A stretch of 64,000 bases of DNA. Origin: Alphaproteobacteria bacterium (GTDB lineage: Bacteria; Pseudomonadota; Alphaproteobacteria; Rhodobacterales; Rhodobacteraceae). Positions 51,267 through 61,831 of this stretch are shown one piece after another (within the stretch, counting starts at the first letter, position 1; each line of letters opens with the position of its first letter). Location: assembly GCA_030428355.1 (NCBI GenBank), contig JAUIBL010000014.1:1-64000 (forward strand), written 5' to 3'. Below the pieces are notes generated by a model. That model was not told where the DNA came from. It searched no databases and was given only the letters and a program-made list of their open reading frames with translations. The position numbers and the translations under genes were made by a program.

Positions 51267-52628
51267 CTATTCGGCTGCTTTGGCGGGATCCTGTGCGGCC
51301 AGCCAGTCGGACCACGCCGCTTTGGCGCGGTCGGTATAGGCCTTGTAACGGTCTTTGCGTCCGCGCCGCCCGCCCTTGAGGCCATCGACCGGGCGGAAGA
51401 GGCCGAAATTCACGTTCATCGGCTGGAAGGTCTTGGCATCGGCCCCGCCGGTGATGTGATGGATCAGGGCGCCATGGGCGCTGTCCTGCGGAACTGTGGG
51501 CAGGGGGTGGCCTGTGATCTCGGCAGCGGCCATGCGGCCGGCAAGCAGACCCATGGCGGCGGATTCCACATACCCTTCAACGCCCGTCACCTGACCGGCA
51601 AAGCGGATGTTCGGCTTCGAGCGCAGGCGCATCTGGTCATCAAGCAATGTCGGAGAGTTCAGGAACGTGTTGCGGTGGATGCCGCCCAAGCGGGCAAAGC
51701 TTGCCTTCTCAAGGCCGGGAATCATCCGGAAAACATCGGTTTGCGCGCCGTACTTCATCTTCGTCTGGAAGCCGACGATGTTGTAGAGCGTCCCCAAGGC
51801 ATTGTCGCGGCGCAACTGTACGACCGCCCAAGGCTTGACGTCCGGCTTATGTGGGTTGGTCAGGCCCACCGGCTTCATCGGCCCGTGGCGCAGGGTTTCG
51901 CGCCCCCGTTCGGCCATCACCTCGATGGGCAGGCAGCCGTCGAAATACCCGGCAGTTTCGCCTTCGTGGAATTCGGTCTTGTCTGCGGCGAGCAGCGCGT
52001 CGATGAAGGCTTCGTATTGGTCCTTGTCCATCGGGCAGTTAATGTAGGCGCGCTGTTCTTCCTCGGTCTCGCCCTTGTCATAGCGCGACTGGAGCCAAGC
52101 TTGGCTCATGTCGATGCTGTCGGCATAGACGATGGGGGCGATGGCATCGAAAAAAGCCAGACGGTCGGTGCCGGTCTCGGACTGGATGGCGGCGCCGAGG
52201 GCGGCGCTGGTCAGCGGGCCGGTGGCAAAAATCCACTGTCCCTCAGAGGGCAATTCCGTGATTTCCTCGTGGCTTACGCGGATGTTCTCATGTGCGTGCA
52301 TTCGTGCCGTGATCTTTGCGCTGAAGGCGTCGCGGTCCACGGCGAGCGCCCCGCCCGCAGGCAGGCGATGCTCATGCGCGGTGCTGATGATCAGGCCACC
52401 GGCTTCGCGCATTTCCCAATGCAGCAGACCCACCGCGTTCTGTTCGTGATCGTCCGACCGGAAGGAGTTGGAGCACACCATCTCGCCCAGATCGCCGGTC
52501 TTGTGGGCGAAGGTTTCAACCTTGGGGCGCATTTCGTGGATCACGACGCGCACGCCCCGGTTCGCGGCCTGCCATGCGGCCTCGGACCCGGCCATGCCGC
52601 CGCCAACGATATGGAGTTCCTGTGTCAT
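51267..52628 (-). CDS. trmFO: methylenetetrahydrofolate-tRNA-(uracil-5-)-methyltransferase (folate-dependent)
   Basis: TrmFO makes 5-methyluridine 54 in the T loop of tRNA using methylene-tetrahydrofolate and FAD. The 453-residue protein has the N-terminal dinucleotide motif [40 protein letters not shown] and the C-terminal [15 protein letters not shown] 52628 gives the usual [11 protein letters not shown] start. It is followed closely by gluQ, another tRNA-modifying gene. Confidence 0.96.
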   Translation of the reverse strand: MTQELHIVGGGMAGSEAAWQAANRGVRVVIHEMRPKVETFAHKTGDLGEMVCSNSFRSDDHEQNAVGLLHWEMREAGGLIISTAHEHRLPAGGALAVDRDAFSAKITARMHAHENIRVSHEEITELPSEGQWIFATGPLTSAALGAAIQSETGTDRLAFFDAIAPIVYADSIDMSQAWLQSRYDKGETEEEQRAYINCPMDKDQYEAFIDALLAADKTEFHEGETAGYFDGCLPIEVMAERGRETLRHGPMKPVGLTNPHKPDVKPWAVVQLRRDNALGTLYNIVGFQTKMKYGAQTDVFRMIPGLEKASFARLGGIHRNTFLNSPTLLDDQMRLRSKPNIRFAGQVTGVEGYVESAAMGLLAGRMAAAEITGHPLPTVPQDSAHGALIHHITGGADAKTFQPMNVNFGLFRPVDGLKGGRRGRKDRYKAYTDRAKAAWSDWLAAQDPAKAAE

Positions 52629-52665
52629 GCTGGGCGATGTAATCCGTCGTTTCGGGTTTGTCACG

Positions 52666-53283
52666 TCACTGATCGGGGGCGATCAGGCCAAGCCCGCGCA
52701 GGTAGACGCCGATGCCGGTTTCCAGAAGCTGTTCCGGCGGGAAAGGCGATTTCGTTCCCGGCGAATTGCGGGCGAAGAGTTCCACAACGCCGTGGCTGAG
52801 CGCCCAGACATGGGCCGAAAACATCGACGCAGGCGGGCGTTTTTCCGGCGGGATGTGCTGCGAAAGGTCTTCGGCGGCGCGTTCCAGAACAGCGCGGGCG
52901 CGTCCCGACGCTGCGGCAAGATCGGGCGTGCGGTTCACCGAGATGCCGCTTTCGAACATCGCGATATAATGGCCGGGGTATTTGCGCGCAAAGGCCAGAT
53001 AGGCACGACCCGTCGCCTCGAATGCGGCCAGGGCCGAAGGCTGACCGCTGTCATAGGCGTATTGCATCACGTCGGCAAAGATCTCGTAGCCCTGAAGGGC
53101 GGCTTCGGCGATCAGATCGTCGCGGCCTTCGAAATGGCGGTACACGGCGGCAGGGGTCACACCCGCCTGTTTCGCGGCTTCCGACAGGGTGAAACCTGTC
53201 GGGCCCTTTTCTGTGATCAGCTGGAGCGCTGCATCAACGAGGGCCTGCCGCAGATTGCCGTGATGGTAGCCGCGTTTAGCCAT
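52666..53283 (-). CDS. TetR family transcriptional regulator
   Basis: The 205-residue protein has an N-terminal TetR HTH ([40 protein letters not shown]) and a WHG-type ligand domain with [15 protein letters not shown]. Its start overlaps the ppk2 stop by eight bases, so the two are expressed together. Target and ligand unknown. Confidence 0.92.
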   Translation of the reverse strand: MAKRGYHHGNLRQALVDAALQLITEKGPTGFTLSEAAKQAGVTPAAVYRHFEGRDDLIAEAALQGYEIFADVMQYAYDSGQPSALAAFEATGRAYLAFARKYPGHYIAMFESGISVNRTPDLAAASGRARAVLERAAEDLSQHIPPEKRPPASMFSAHVWALSHGVVELFARNSPGTKSPFPPEQLLETGIGVYLRGLGLIAPDQ

Positions 53284-54145
53284 CCCAGATGTCCGGTCCG
53301 CCGCAGACTTTGGGATCGACCTGACCCAGCGCCTTGAGGTCCTTGCGCGCGTAGTCCAATTGGGTCAGCACGCTTCGGATCGCGTTGATGCGGGCGCGGC
53401 GCTTGTCGTCGGAGCGCACGATGGTCCACGGCGCGTGGTCGGTATGGGTCTTGTCAAAGGTTTCCCGGATGGCATTGCTGTAGGCGTCCCATTTCTTGAG
53501 GCCCTCCACGTCGATCCAGCTCAGCTTCCATTGCTTGAGCAGGTCGCTTTCCCGATCAAGGAAACGGCGCAGCTGTTCCGCACGCCCGACATTGAGCCAG
53601 ATCTTGAACAGCTTGATCTCGTCATCGACCAGCATCTTTTCGAAATCAGGCACTTGCCGGAAGAAATGCGTGCGCTGCTCGGGGGTGCAGAAGCCGAACA
53701 CATGCTCGACCACGGCGCGGTTGTACCAGCTGCGGTCGAAGAACGCGATCTCGCCGGCAGCGGGCAGATGATCGACATAGCGCTGGAAATACCATTGCGT
53801 CGCCTCGGTTTCGGTTGGTTTCGACAGCGCCACGACACGCGCGCCGCGCGGGTTGAGGTTCTCCCGGAACCGCTTGATCGTGCCGCCTTTTCCCGATGCG
53901 TCCCTGCCTTCGAACACGATGGCGATGCGGGCACCGCTGTCCTTGGCCCAGGATTTCATCTTCACAAGTTCGATCTGCAGGGCGGCAAGGTCTTTTTCAT
54001 AGGCCTTGCGCGGCATGCGTTCGGAATAGGGATAAGTCTGGTTGAGGATGTCGTCCTTGTCCGCGCGTTTGATCGCATTGCGGATGTCTTCGGGTGCCGT
54101 GTCGTTGAAAAAGGCGCTGATCGCACCGTCAAAGGGAAGGTCCAT
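53276..54145 (-). CDS. ppk2: polyphosphate kinase 2
   Basis: PPK2 transfers phosphate between polyphosphate and nucleotides. The 289-residue single-domain protein has Walker A-like [15 protein letters not shown] (about residues 80-94), the Walker B-like [18 protein letters not shown] and the lid region with [20 protein letters not shown] 54145 has AAAGGGG upstream. Single-domain PPK2 of this length can be class I (NDP) type; the nucleotide preference is not readable here. Confidence 0.93.
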   Translation of the reverse strand: MDLPFDGAISAFFNDTAPEDIRNAIKRADKDDILNQTYPYSERMPRKAYEKDLAALQIELVKMKSWAKDSGARIAIVFEGRDASGKGGTIKRFRENLNPRGARVVALSKPTETEATQWYFQRYVDHLPAAGEIAFFDRSWYNRAVVEHVFGFCTPEQRTHFFRQVPDFEKMLVDDEIKLFKIWLNVGRAEQLRRFLDRESDLLKQWKLSWIDVEGLKKWDAYSNAIRETFDKTHTDHAPWTIVRSDDKRRARINAIRSVLTQLDYARKDLKALGQVDPKVCGGPDIWDG

Positions 54146-54197
54146 ACGGGCCCCTTTCAATCCTGTGGTCTGATGTGAATATGGGATGTTAATGCGA

Positions 54198-55151
54198 TTA
54201 ACGCAAACCCGCACGTTGGGCCGCGCGGTCGATGGCGGCGATGACCTCGGGTTCGGCGGCGTGGTGCGGCATGTGGCCGATGCCTTCGAGAACTGTGAGG
54301 TTTGCACCCGGGATCTGTCTGGACAGGGGAATCGAGTGGATCGACAGGCCGACCGTGGTGTCGGCATCGCCGTGTATGATCTCGGTGGGAACGGTGATGG
54401 TGCCGTAGCGGGTGTGCAGCGCCTTGATTTCGTCCAGTAAGTTGGCGCGCTGCATCGCGTTGGCACGCAGCGTGTCGCGGCGCAGGGTCAGAGGGGCACC
54501 GATGTATTCGGCATAGCCTTCGGGTTCTTTCTGCGGCGCGAAGACGCCTTCGATGGCGCGGTCCACAAGGGGATTGGGCACAAAAGCGGTAAGGGCCGGA
54601 ACCACCGTCGCGCCGCCCAGATCGCTTGACGTGACCTTGTAGAAGAGGCTCAGATCGCTGGTCCACGGGTTGGATGCAGCCGCAAGCAGGATCAGCGCCG
54701 ACAGGCTGTCGGGGCGTTCAACCGCCCATGCCAAAGCCACCGCGCCACCGTAGCTTTGCCCCAGAACCATCGGTTTTTGCAGGCCAAGTTGCGCTGACGC
54801 ATCCGCCAGAAGAGTGGCCTGTTCGATCAGCGTCGTGCCGTCTGGATTGACCCGTTCCGTATAGCCCAGCCCCGGTCGGTCAAAGGCGGTGACGCGGTAT
54901 CGGTCGGCCAGCTTGTCGACCAGAGAGAAGGTGAAATCCCGCAGGTTGCCGCTTGCGCCGTGGATCAGGACGATGTCGGGGCCGGTGCCTTTGGTCACGT
55001 AATGCACTTGCGTGCCGTTCACGGTCAGGAACTGGCCAAGCGGCGGAAACTGCTCTTCCGCCCTCGTTTCGCGGTAGCTGGCCGTGCAGGCCGTCGTCAG
55101 CACCAAGGCGGCTGCACATCCAAGCAGCACACCCATTCCCTTTAACGCCAA
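54198..55151 (-). CDS. alpha/beta hydrolase, probable lipoprotein
   Basis: The 317-residue protein has a lipoprotein-like signal ([22 protein letters not shown], lipobox LTTAC), then an alpha/beta hydrolase domain: [13 protein letters not shown], nucleophile [11 protein letters not shown], Asp in [11 protein letters not shown] and His in [10 protein letters not shown]. The start is TTG 55151: AGGAGG lies five bases before it, and ATG 55136 would lose the positive charge of the signal. It is an outer- or inner-membrane-attached esterase or lipase of unknown substrate. Confidence 0.82.
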   Translation of the reverse strand: MALKGMGVLLGCAAALVLTTACTASYRETRAEEQFPPLGQFLTVNGTQVHYVTKGTGPDIVLIHGASGNLRDFTFSLVDKLADRYRVTAFDRPGLGYTERVNPDGTTLIEQATLLADASAQLGLQKPMVLGQSYGGAVALAWAVERPDSLSALILLAAASNPWTSDLSLFYKVTSSDLGGATVVPALTAFVPNPLVDRAIEGVFAPQKEPEGYAEYIGAPLTLRRDTLRANAMQRANLLDEIKALHTRYGTITVPTEIIHGDADTTVGLSIHSIPLSRQIPGANLTVLEGIGHMPHHAAEPEVIAAIDRAAQRAGLR

Positions 55152-55160
55152 TCCGGCCTC

Positions 55161-56105
55161 CTACCTGTTGCGCAGATCCGTGCTTGCTGCGCCGATCTGC
55201 TCGATGTCGAACGGAGTCGTCAGGTAGATCTCGGACACCCAATTGCCATAGAGAAGATGCGCATGGCTGCGCCAGCGGTTCTGCGGCGGCTTGCTGGGGT
55301 CGTTGTCGGGGTAGTAATTCGCGGGCACGTTGATCGGCGTGCCATTGGCGATGTCACGGTCATATTCGTCTTTGAGCGTGCCGCTGTCATATTCGAAGTG
55401 GTTGAACACATAAAGCGCCCGGTGCGCCGGGTCCTCGACCAGACAGGGGCCGGTTTCGGCGCTGTCGATCAGGATGGGAAGTCCCGCCTTTTCGACATCT
55501 TCGCGGCGGATCTCGGTCCAGCGGCTGACCGGGATCACCATGTCATCCGAAAACCCCCGCAGATAGGGCGATGCTGGCGCGAGGTTGCGGTGCCGGATGC
55601 AGCCGAAGGCCTTGTGCGGCAGGTCGATCTTGGGCACGCCGTGAAAATGGTTGATCATTGCCATGCCGCCCCAGCAGACGCCGAATGTGGAATGGACATG
55701 GCTCTGTGTCCAGTTCATCACCTGAACCAGCTCGTCCCAGTATGTCACGTCTTCGAACGGCAAATGCTCGATCGGCGCGCCGGTGATGATCAGCCCGTCG
55801 AATTTTTCGCCGCTCTCCGCCACCTCGGCAAAGGGGCGGTAAAAGCTTTCCATATGTTCGGCGGCTGTGTTCTTGGTCTGATGCTCGGTCATGCGGATCA
55901 GGTTGAATTCGATCTGCAACGGCGTGGCCCCGATCAGACGCGCAAACTGGTTTTCGGTCTGGATCTTCTTCGGCATCAGATTGAGCAGCGCGATGCGCAG
56001 CGGGCGGATGTCCTGCTGGCTGGCGAGTTCGTCGGGAATCACCATAACGCCTTCGCGCTTGAGCACGGAATAGGCGGGCAGGTCGGTGGGCAGTTTGATC
56101 GGCAT
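55161..56105 (-). CDS. metA: homoserine O-acetyltransferase (MetA fold)
   Basis: This enzyme acylates homoserine for methionine synthesis. The 314-residue MetA-family protein has the catalytic Cys144 in FGVCWGGMA and the His/Glu region [16 protein letters not shown]. The acyl-donor position after TGAP is I-Glu113 rather than Gly, which in characterised family members marks acetyl-CoA rather than succinyl-CoA use. It ends 10 bases from the lipoprotein hydrolase start and begins two bases from the ATPase stop. Confidence 0.9.
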   Translation of the reverse strand: MPIKLPTDLPAYSVLKREGVMVIPDELASQQDIRPLRIALLNLMPKKIQTENQFARLIGATPLQIEFNLIRMTEHQTKNTAAEHMESFYRPFAEVAESGEKFDGLIITGAPIEHLPFEDVTYWDELVQVMNWTQSHVHSTFGVCWGGMAMINHFHGVPKIDLPHKAFGCIRHRNLAPASPYLRGFSDDMVIPVSRWTEIRREDVEKAGLPILIDSAETGPCLVEDPAHRALYVFNHFEYDSGTLKDEYDRDIANGTPINVPANYYPDNDPSKPPQNRWRSHAHLLYGNWVSEIYLTTPFDIEQIGAASTDLRNR

Positions 56106-56107
56106 CG

Positions 56108-56974
56108 TTACGGTCTTTTCCGGTCTATCGCGCTTGCAATCAACGCGTCGAAATTGGAGGGCGAGGCATCGGCCATCAGGTCGTGGGCGTCGATGGTGAC
56201 GCCCCAGCGCTCGGCCATCATCTGGTAGCGCGGCTGGCGGTGCGCAAGGGCCTGCGCATAGGTCCAGCGGATAAAGCTGTCAGGATCAACATCGTCTTCC
56301 TGTAGATTGTTTTCGCTCAGATATTGGTCCCAGACACGTGTCAGGAATTCCGGTTGATAGGCCATTGGTTTGGGTGCCTTGTCGAACCGGCGGATCAGTT
56401 CTTGGGTATGCGCCGCGTCGCCCTTGATCCAGACCAGCAGCGCGTGTTTCGCGAGTTCCGCCATGATCGGATCGTTGGGATCTTCGGGATCGACCCATTC
56501 GCAGATCGACCCGCCGGTGTCGCAGACGAAATGCGGATAGCCATAGAGGTCCATCGCACGGTCGATGAAATACCCGGTGTCGAGCAGAGCCGCCATTTCG
56601 GCGCGGCGGAACTGGTCCTGCCGTTTGCGGTACTCGTCGATGGGCATGCCGCCGCGCACGGGATTGCCGGGCTTGCCCAGATAGGCGGACACGGGGGCGA
56701 GGTTGTGAAAGCTCAGATTGGAGCCGATATAAATCGAGTCCGACATCAGCAATTCGCGCAGGAACGGCACCTTCATGGCTTCGCGCTTGGCGTTGTCGGC
56801 GATGTATTCGCCCATGTAGCGGGTGCCGATGCGGTAGTCGATGGAGTAGTGGAACCAGTCGCCGCCATCACGCAGCAGGTTCGAGATATGGGTCTTGCCC
56901 AAGCCCGACATGGCAAACAGCACAACGCGCTTGTTCGGCGCATCCCGCCAGTCCTGTGCAGAGGTGTAGATCAT
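56108..56974 (-). CDS. P-loop ATPase/kinase-like protein
   Basis: The 288-residue soluble protein has a short P-loop [10 protein letters not shown] near residue 22-31 and a second hydrophobic strand ([14 protein letters not shown]) that could be Walker B. It is not one I can name. The motif [20 protein letters not shown] and later [15 protein letters not shown] are probably family specific. It is two bases upstream of metA and probably co-transcribed. Confidence 0.72.
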   Translation of the reverse strand: MIYTSAQDWRDAPNKRVVLFAMSGLGKTHISNLLRDGGDWFHYSIDYRIGTRYMGEYIADNAKREAMKVPFLRELLMSDSIYIGSNLSFHNLAPVSAYLGKPGNPVRGGMPIDEYRKRQDQFRRAEMAALLDTGYFIDRAMDLYGYPHFVCDTGGSICEWVDPEDPNDPIMAELAKHALLVWIKGDAAHTQELIRRFDKAPKPMAYQPEFLTRVWDQYLSENNLQEDDVDPDSFIRWTYAQALAHRQPRYQMMAERWGVTIDAHDLMADASPSNFDALIASAIDRKRP

Positions 56975-57059
56975 CGCTGTTGGTCCACTGTCCGAAATCC
57001 CGTCGTCTGGGATTAACGGTGCGCTGCAGGGGCGTCAAATGGTTGTCGTCCGGCGAACA

Positions 57060-57095
57060 AGAAACCCCGCCGGAGTCAGCTCTGGCGGGGTCGAT
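57060..57095 (-). terminator. terminator after the FadL-type gene
   Basis: On the minus strand ACCCCGCC-loop(12)-GGCGGGGT (57064-57071 and 57084-57091) is followed by TTCTT, about 40 bases after the porin gene's stop. It separates that gene from the ATPase-metA transcript. Confidence 0.75.
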
Positions 57096-57130
57096 AAGTG
57101 TCATCCGCCGGTCGGACCCGGCTTGGTGGC

Positions 57131-58456
57131 TCAGAAATCGACGGTCAGCGAAACGCCGATACCAAGGGCAGTGTTGTCTTCAAAGACAACGCCCGACGCG
57201 TCCTCGGCTTCGCCCAGCCACACATATTCAAGCCCGCCGCGCAGGGTCATGTTGTCCATCTTGTACTGACCCCCGACGCCAAGGCTGATGAAGCCATCGC
57301 GCGGTGACAGGCGGGACACGGTATCGCCGTTCTGGGCTTCGTAGGTGATCTGCGCAAAGCCGGACAGGTCCTCGGTGAACGCGCGACCGATGCCGAGTTT
57401 CCAGGTGGTGCGGTCATTTTCAAAGCCGGTGACATTGCCGCCCGTCACCCCTTCGTATTCCGGCGTACGGACTTCCCACTTGGACCATTCGACCCATTTG
57501 ACCTGACCGAACAGCAGCGTGCCGGGGGCGATCCCGGTCTGGAAGTCCAGCGCCACAGCCTGAGGCATGACGACCTTGGTTTCACCACCGTTGGCGTCGA
57601 TACCAAGACCGGCGATGCTTTCGGACGTGCTGAAGGAATGTGTGATCTCGCTTTGCCACGACAGCGCCACGCGCAGCGCGATGTCGGGGATCTCGTAGGC
57701 GACACCAAGGATCGCGCCCCAGTCACCGACGCGGCTGCCGCTGGCGTTGTATTCCATCGACGTGCTGAAATCCTGCGCGGCGGCCCCAAGGGCCTGTGCC
57801 TGAGCGCCCAGAGCCTGTGCCTGCGCGCCAAGGGCCTGAGCCTGCGCCCCAAGGGCTTGCGCCGTCGCCAGATCCCCAGCGGCACCTGCGGCCTGTGCCT
57901 GGGCGCCAAGCGCCTGTGCCTCGGCCCCCAACGCCTGCGCCTGCGCGCCGATGCCCTGCGCATTGCGGCCAACGGAACTGCGCACAAGCAGGTCGGGGAT
58001 GGTGATCTCGGCCTCGCTTTCGACATAGCGCGCCCCGCCGAAGACCGAGACGCGGTCGGTGACGCGGTACTTGCCGACAAGAGCGATCTGGTCGCTGTCC
58101 CAATCTGCGGTCAGACCGGCGTAGATGCCCTGCGTATATTCCGCGCCCGCGCCATACGGGTTGTTCACATACATCCCGAAAGTCAGCTTTTCGGTGAAGT
58201 CGTTTTTGTAGGCGAGGTTGTAGTTGTTGTAGTCGGTCAGCATGTTGCCGGTGCTGCTTTCGCCGCCACCCGCTGCCGTAAGTTCGGGTGTGTATTTGCC
58301 CGACAGGTCCGGCATCACATGCGAAAAGCTCAGTTGAAGCTGGTCGTTGCGTGTGAACAGAAACCCGTAATCATTGTTCGAGCGTTCAATGCCGCCCGCA
58401 TGTGCAGCACCTGCTGCAACGGCAAGCGCCAGCGCGCTTGTCATGATTCTCATCAT
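57131..58456 (-). CDS. FadL-type outer membrane porin with internal heptad repeat
   Basis: The 441-residue protein has a signal peptide (MMRIMTSALALAVAAGAAHA), beta-strand patterns throughout and a terminal aromatic residue (SLTVDF), as in FadL/OMPP1 channels for hydrophobic compounds. Residues about 165-225 are low-complexity heptads of the form AQALGAQ, eight copies interrupted by GDLAT, which would form a long helix. GAGGG five bases upstream supports ATG 58456. It stands alone with its own terminator. Confidence 0.82.
   Translation of the reverse strand: MMRIMTSALALAVAAGAAHAGGIERSNNDYGFLFTRNDQLQLSFSHVMPDLSGKYTPELTAAGGGESSTGNMLTDYNNYNLAYKNDFTEKLTFGMYVNNPYGAGAEYTQGIYAGLTADWDSDQIALVGKYRVTDRVSVFGGARYVESEAEITIPDLLVRSSVGRNAQGIGAQAQALGAEAQALGAQAQAAGAAGDLATAQALGAQAQALGAQAQALGAQAQALGAAAQDFSTSMEYNASGSRVGDWGAILGVAYEIPDIALRVALSWQSEITHSFSTSESIAGLGIDANGGETKVVMPQAVALDFQTGIAPGTLLFGQVKWVEWSKWEVRTPEYEGVTGGNVTGFENDRTTWKLGIGRAFTEDLSGFAQITYEAQNGDTVSRLSPRDGFISLGVGGQYKMDNMTLRGGLEYVWLGEAEDASGVVFEDNTALGIGVSLTVDF
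57784..57960 (-). repeat. 21-base tandem repeat inside the porin gene
   Basis: About eight units of 21 bases encode AQALGAQ-type heptads, with one interruption encoding GDLAT. The units differ by a few bases each, so this is an imperfect in-frame array; loss or gain of a unit would keep the reading frame. Confidence 0.85.
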
Positions 58457-58578
58457 CTGGACCCTCATCCCTTGAGATTGCAATGTCTCCTCTGCAATTT
58501 TCGTACCCAACTGTCTGACACAGGGTCAATTTTTACCGTACGTCAGCAGGGGTGAACTGCCGCAGCGTCACATTTCTG

Positions 58579-59442
58579 TTACGCGCGGGTCGAGGACCAG
58601 ATGTTGTAGTAATTCGCGGCAAAGATCAGCGCCGCGCCAAGCAGGACAAACGGGTCCAGCGGTTCGGCGTAAAGCAGCATCCCGACAATGGCGATCACCG
58701 GCAGGCGGGTAAAGTCGATGGGCATCACGATGGTGGCCGGGGCCAGCGACAAGGCCGTGGTCAGACAGAAATGCGCGACCAATCCGGCGATGGCGATCAC
58801 CACGACCCAAGGCAGGTTCGCCGCACTGGGCAGGGCAATATCGCCGTCGAATCCGGCAAAGCCAAGGCCCAGCACCGCCTGCATCACGGTCAGGTAGAAG
58901 AGGATGCAGGTGATGGTTTCGGTCCGCGTCAGCTTGCGTGTGAACACCGCCGATCCGGCAAAGCCGATGGCCGCCAGCGCCGCGGTGACCAGACCGATGT
59001 GAAACGTATCCGGGCTGGGGCGTGTCACGACAAGGATGCCGATGAACCCGATCACCGCCGCAATCGCCTGCGATCGTGTCAACCGTTCCCCCAGCACGAA
59101 GGGAGCCATCAGCATCACCCAGAGCGGTGAGGTGAATTCAAGCGCGAAAACCTGCGCAAGGGGAATCACCGTGATCGAATAGAACCACAGGTTCTGCCCG
59201 GCGAAGTGGCTGACATTGCGGATGAAATGCAGGCCCAGTTTCTGCGCGCGCACCTCTTTCAGAGTTCCGGCAAGGCTGGCGATTCCGATCACGATGACCA
59301 TGCCGATCAGGCTGCGATACATCATGATCTCGAACGTATCGAGATCGAGGCTGACCGCGCGGCCCGCAATCGCCATCGAGGTGAACGACACAATCGCGCC
59401 GATCATCCAGAGGCAGGCCCGGATCGTTGGGGACAAATTCAT
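58579..59442 (-). CDS. DMT family EamA-type transporter
   Basis: The 287-residue membrane protein has about ten hydrophobic segments in two EamA repeats (IVSFTSMAIAGRAV and FAGSAVFTRKL regions). The substrate is not evident. It starts one base after the stop of the SH3-domain gene on the same strand. Confidence 0.88.
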   Translation of the reverse strand: MNLSPTIRACLWMIGAIVSFTSMAIAGRAVSLDLDTFEIMMYRSLIGMVIVIGIASLAGTLKEVRAQKLGLHFIRNVSHFAGQNLWFYSITVIPLAQVFALEFTSPLWVMLMAPFVLGERLTRSQAIAAVIGFIGILVVTRPSPDTFHIGLVTAALAAIGFAGSAVFTRKLTRTETITCILFYLTVMQAVLGLGFAGFDGDIALPSAANLPWVVVIAIAGLVAHFCLTTALSLAPATIVMPIDFTRLPVIAIVGMLLYAEPLDPFVLLGAALIFAANYYNIWSSTRA

Positions 59443-60057
59443 TCAGTCACGCGGCAAGTGACAACAGCCCGACAGGAATCGGCGTTGGCCGGGGGCGATC
59501 AACTGCATCGTGATGGTCCAGCCATAGGACCGGTCGCTCATCCCGTCAAAGCAGGTGCCGCCGGAAATCGTGGCTTCGATCACCCGACTGTCCTCGGTCG
59601 CCAAAGTGACAAGCGCGGGGCTGCCAAGGCGGCCCTCGGCGGTGACGATGCTGTCAAACGCGAAATCCGTGTCGCTATCAACGGGGTGCGAATAGCGGGC
59701 GTCGGTGCCGTAAAGACCAAGCGCCCAGAAGGGTTCGGTGCCGCCACAGATCAGGCCTTGGGGCAGGGTGGTTTCCCCTAGCGTCGGCACCTCGTCACGG
59801 GTCAGAAACCGGGTCGAGACCCAGCCGTCGCGTTCATTCAGCGCAATCCGCGCCCAGTTCCCGGTAGGATCGAAGGTGAACACTTCGACCCTTTGGGCGT
59901 CATGCGCGAGATCGCCGATGTCGGCGCTGCCCGCAGAGGGCTCGGACCGCACGTTCAACACGTCATTCGCCGCCACGCCGATCACGCGGTGATAGGTCGG
60001 CTCCGCCTGCGCCGGGGCAGGCAGGGCCAGCGAAACGGCCAGAAGGCCTGCGCGCAT
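59443..60057 (-). CDS. exported SH3-domain protein (COG3650-like)
   Basis: The 204-residue protein has a signal peptide ([18 protein letters not shown]), a bacterial SH3 domain (about 28-85, with NVRSEPSAGSADIG and GWVSTRFLT) and a C-terminal domain with CGGTEPFWALGLYG and SGGTCFDGMSDRSYGW, as in lipoprotein-type COG3650 proteins. Its start overlaps the guaA stop by one base; an ATG three codons earlier is an alternative. Role unknown, probably periplasmic. Confidence 0.8.
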   Translation of the reverse strand: MRAGLLAVSLALPAPAQAEPTYHRVIGVAANDVLNVRSEPSAGSADIGDLAHDAQRVEVFTFDPTGNWARIALNERDGWVSTRFLTRDEVPTLGETTLPQGLICGGTEPFWALGLYGTDARYSHPVDSDTDFAFDSIVTAEGRLGSPALVTLATEDSRVIEATISGGTCFDGMSDRSYGWTITMQLIAPGQRRFLSGCCHLPRD

Positions 60058-61628
60058 TATTCCCATTCGATCGTTCCCGGCGGTTTCGAGGTGATGTCAT
60101 AGGTGACGCGGTTGATGCCCTTGACCTCGTTGATGATCCGCGTGGCGGTTTCGCCAAGGAAGTCATGGCTGAACGGATAGTAATCCGCCGTCATGCCATC
60201 CACCGATGTGACCGCGCGGAGCGCACAGGCGTAATCATATGTACGGCCGTCGCCCATCACCCCCACGGTGCGCACAGGCAGGATCGCGACAAAGGCCTGC
60301 CAGATCTCGTCATAAAGACCGTGCTTGCGAATCTGGTCGATATAGACCGCATCCGCTTTGCGCAGGATCTCGAGCTTTTCGCGGGTGATCTCGCCGGGGC
60401 ATCGGATGGCAAGGCCGGGGCCGGGGAAGGGGTGGCGACCGATGAAGCTGTCGGGCAGGCCAAGCTCGCGGCCCAACTCGCGTACTTCGTCCTTGAAGAG
60501 CTCGCGCAGCGGCTCGACCAGCTTGAGGCCCATCTTTTCCGGCAGGCCGCCCACATTGTGGTGGCTCTTGATCGTGACCGACGGTCCACCGCTGAAGGAC
60601 ACGGATTCGATCACGTCCGGATAAAGAGTTCCCTGCGCCAGGAATTCCGCGCCTTCGATCTGGTTCGCGTATTTCTGGAACACGTCGATGAAAAGACGGC
60701 CAATGATCTTTCTCTTTGTTTCCGGGTCACTTACGCCGTCAAGCTCACCCAGAAACAGCTCTTGTTCCTGGGCGTGGATCACCTGCAGATTCATGTGATC
60801 GCGGAACATCGCGACAACCTCTTCGCCCTCGTTCAGGCGCAACAGGCCGTGATCCACGAAGACGCAGGTCAACTGGTCGCCAATCGCGTCATGCAGCAGC
60901 GCTGCCGCGACCGAGCTGTCGACACCGCCGGACAGGCCGCAGATCACGCGTTTGTCGCCCACCTGTTCCTTGATCTTGCGGATCGCTTCTTCGCGGTAGG
61001 CGCCCATCGTCCAGTCGCCGGTAAACCCTGCAAGCTGCACGAAATTCTGATAGAGCGTCTTACCGTTCGGGGTGTGATGCACCTCGGGGTGGAACTGCAC
61101 CGCATAGAAGAGGCGGTCGGTGTCGGCGGTGATCGCAAAGGGCGCGCCGGGCGAGGTGCCCAGAACGTCAAAACCCGGAGCGATTTCAGACACATGGTCG
61201 CCGTGGCTCATCCAGACCTGTTCGCGGCCCGTGCCATCCATGAACCACCCAGCCAAAAGGTCACTGCGGGTGTCTGTGGGGGTGACATAGGCACGGCCAA
61301 ACTCGGCGGTCGCGTGTTCGCCCGCTTCGACCTTGCCACCCAGATCCTGCATCATCACCTGCTGGCCATAGCAGATGCCCAGGATCGGCACGCCCATCTC
61401 GTAGGCCTTGCGGGGCGGGCGCGGGCTGCCCTCGCGCATCACGCTGTCCGGGCCACCGGAAAAGATGATCGCCTTTGGGGCAAATTCGGTCAGGAAATCA
61501 TCCGTCACATTCTGGAACGGATGGATCTCGCAATAGACATTCAACTCGCGAAGGCGACGCGCAATGAGCTGCGTGACCTGGCTGCCAAAGTCGATGATGA
61601 GAAGGCGGTCATGATCTGCTGTGTTCAT
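60057..61628 (-). CDS. guaA: GMP synthase (glutamine-hydrolysing)
   Basis: GuaA converts XMP to GMP. The 523-residue protein has a class I glutaminase domain ([10 protein letters not shown], catalytic Cys; FHPEVHHT) and an ATP pyrophosphatase domain with PP-loop [12 protein letters not shown], then the dimerisation domain ending TIEWE. ATG 61628 matches the family start. Divergent from the MttB-family gene. Confidence 0.98.
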   Translation of the reverse strand: MNTADHDRLLIIDFGSQVTQLIARRLRELNVYCEIHPFQNVTDDFLTEFAPKAIIFSGGPDSVMREGSPRPPRKAYEMGVPILGICYGQQVMMQDLGGKVEAGEHATAEFGRAYVTPTDTRSDLLAGWFMDGTGREQVWMSHGDHVSEIAPGFDVLGTSPGAPFAITADTDRLFYAVQFHPEVHHTPNGKTLYQNFVQLAGFTGDWTMGAYREEAIRKIKEQVGDKRVICGLSGGVDSSVAAALLHDAIGDQLTCVFVDHGLLRLNEGEEVVAMFRDHMNLQVIHAQEQELFLGELDGVSDPETKRKIIGRLFIDVFQKYANQIEGAEFLAQGTLYPDVIESVSFSGGPSVTIKSHHNVGGLPEKMGLKLVEPLRELFKDEVRELGRELGLPDSFIGRHPFPGPGLAIRCPGEITREKLEILRKADAVYIDQIRKHGLYDEIWQAFVAILPVRTVGVMGDGRTYDYACALRAVTSVDGMTADYYPFSHDFLGETATRIINEVKGINRVTYDITSKPPGTIEWE

Positions 61629-61831
61629 GGCTCCTGATAGGCAGAGCACGGGTAAATGGCAATATTGCCGATGCGCGGGTGCACGCATGGCTTTGTCGCA
61701 GCGGTACCCCATCAAATGTCGCTTTCGCAACGGACAGGACGTAATCGGTCCCTGACGCCCCCCTGACACATATTAAGGAGTGTCCACCGGACGACGCGCC
61801 GGGGCGAACAGAACCCGTATGGAGTTGAATC

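Noticed and set aside
57784-57960. Tandem 21-base units considered as a CRISPR array.
   Set aside because: Units are contiguous, translated in frame and have no unique spacers or nearby cas genes.
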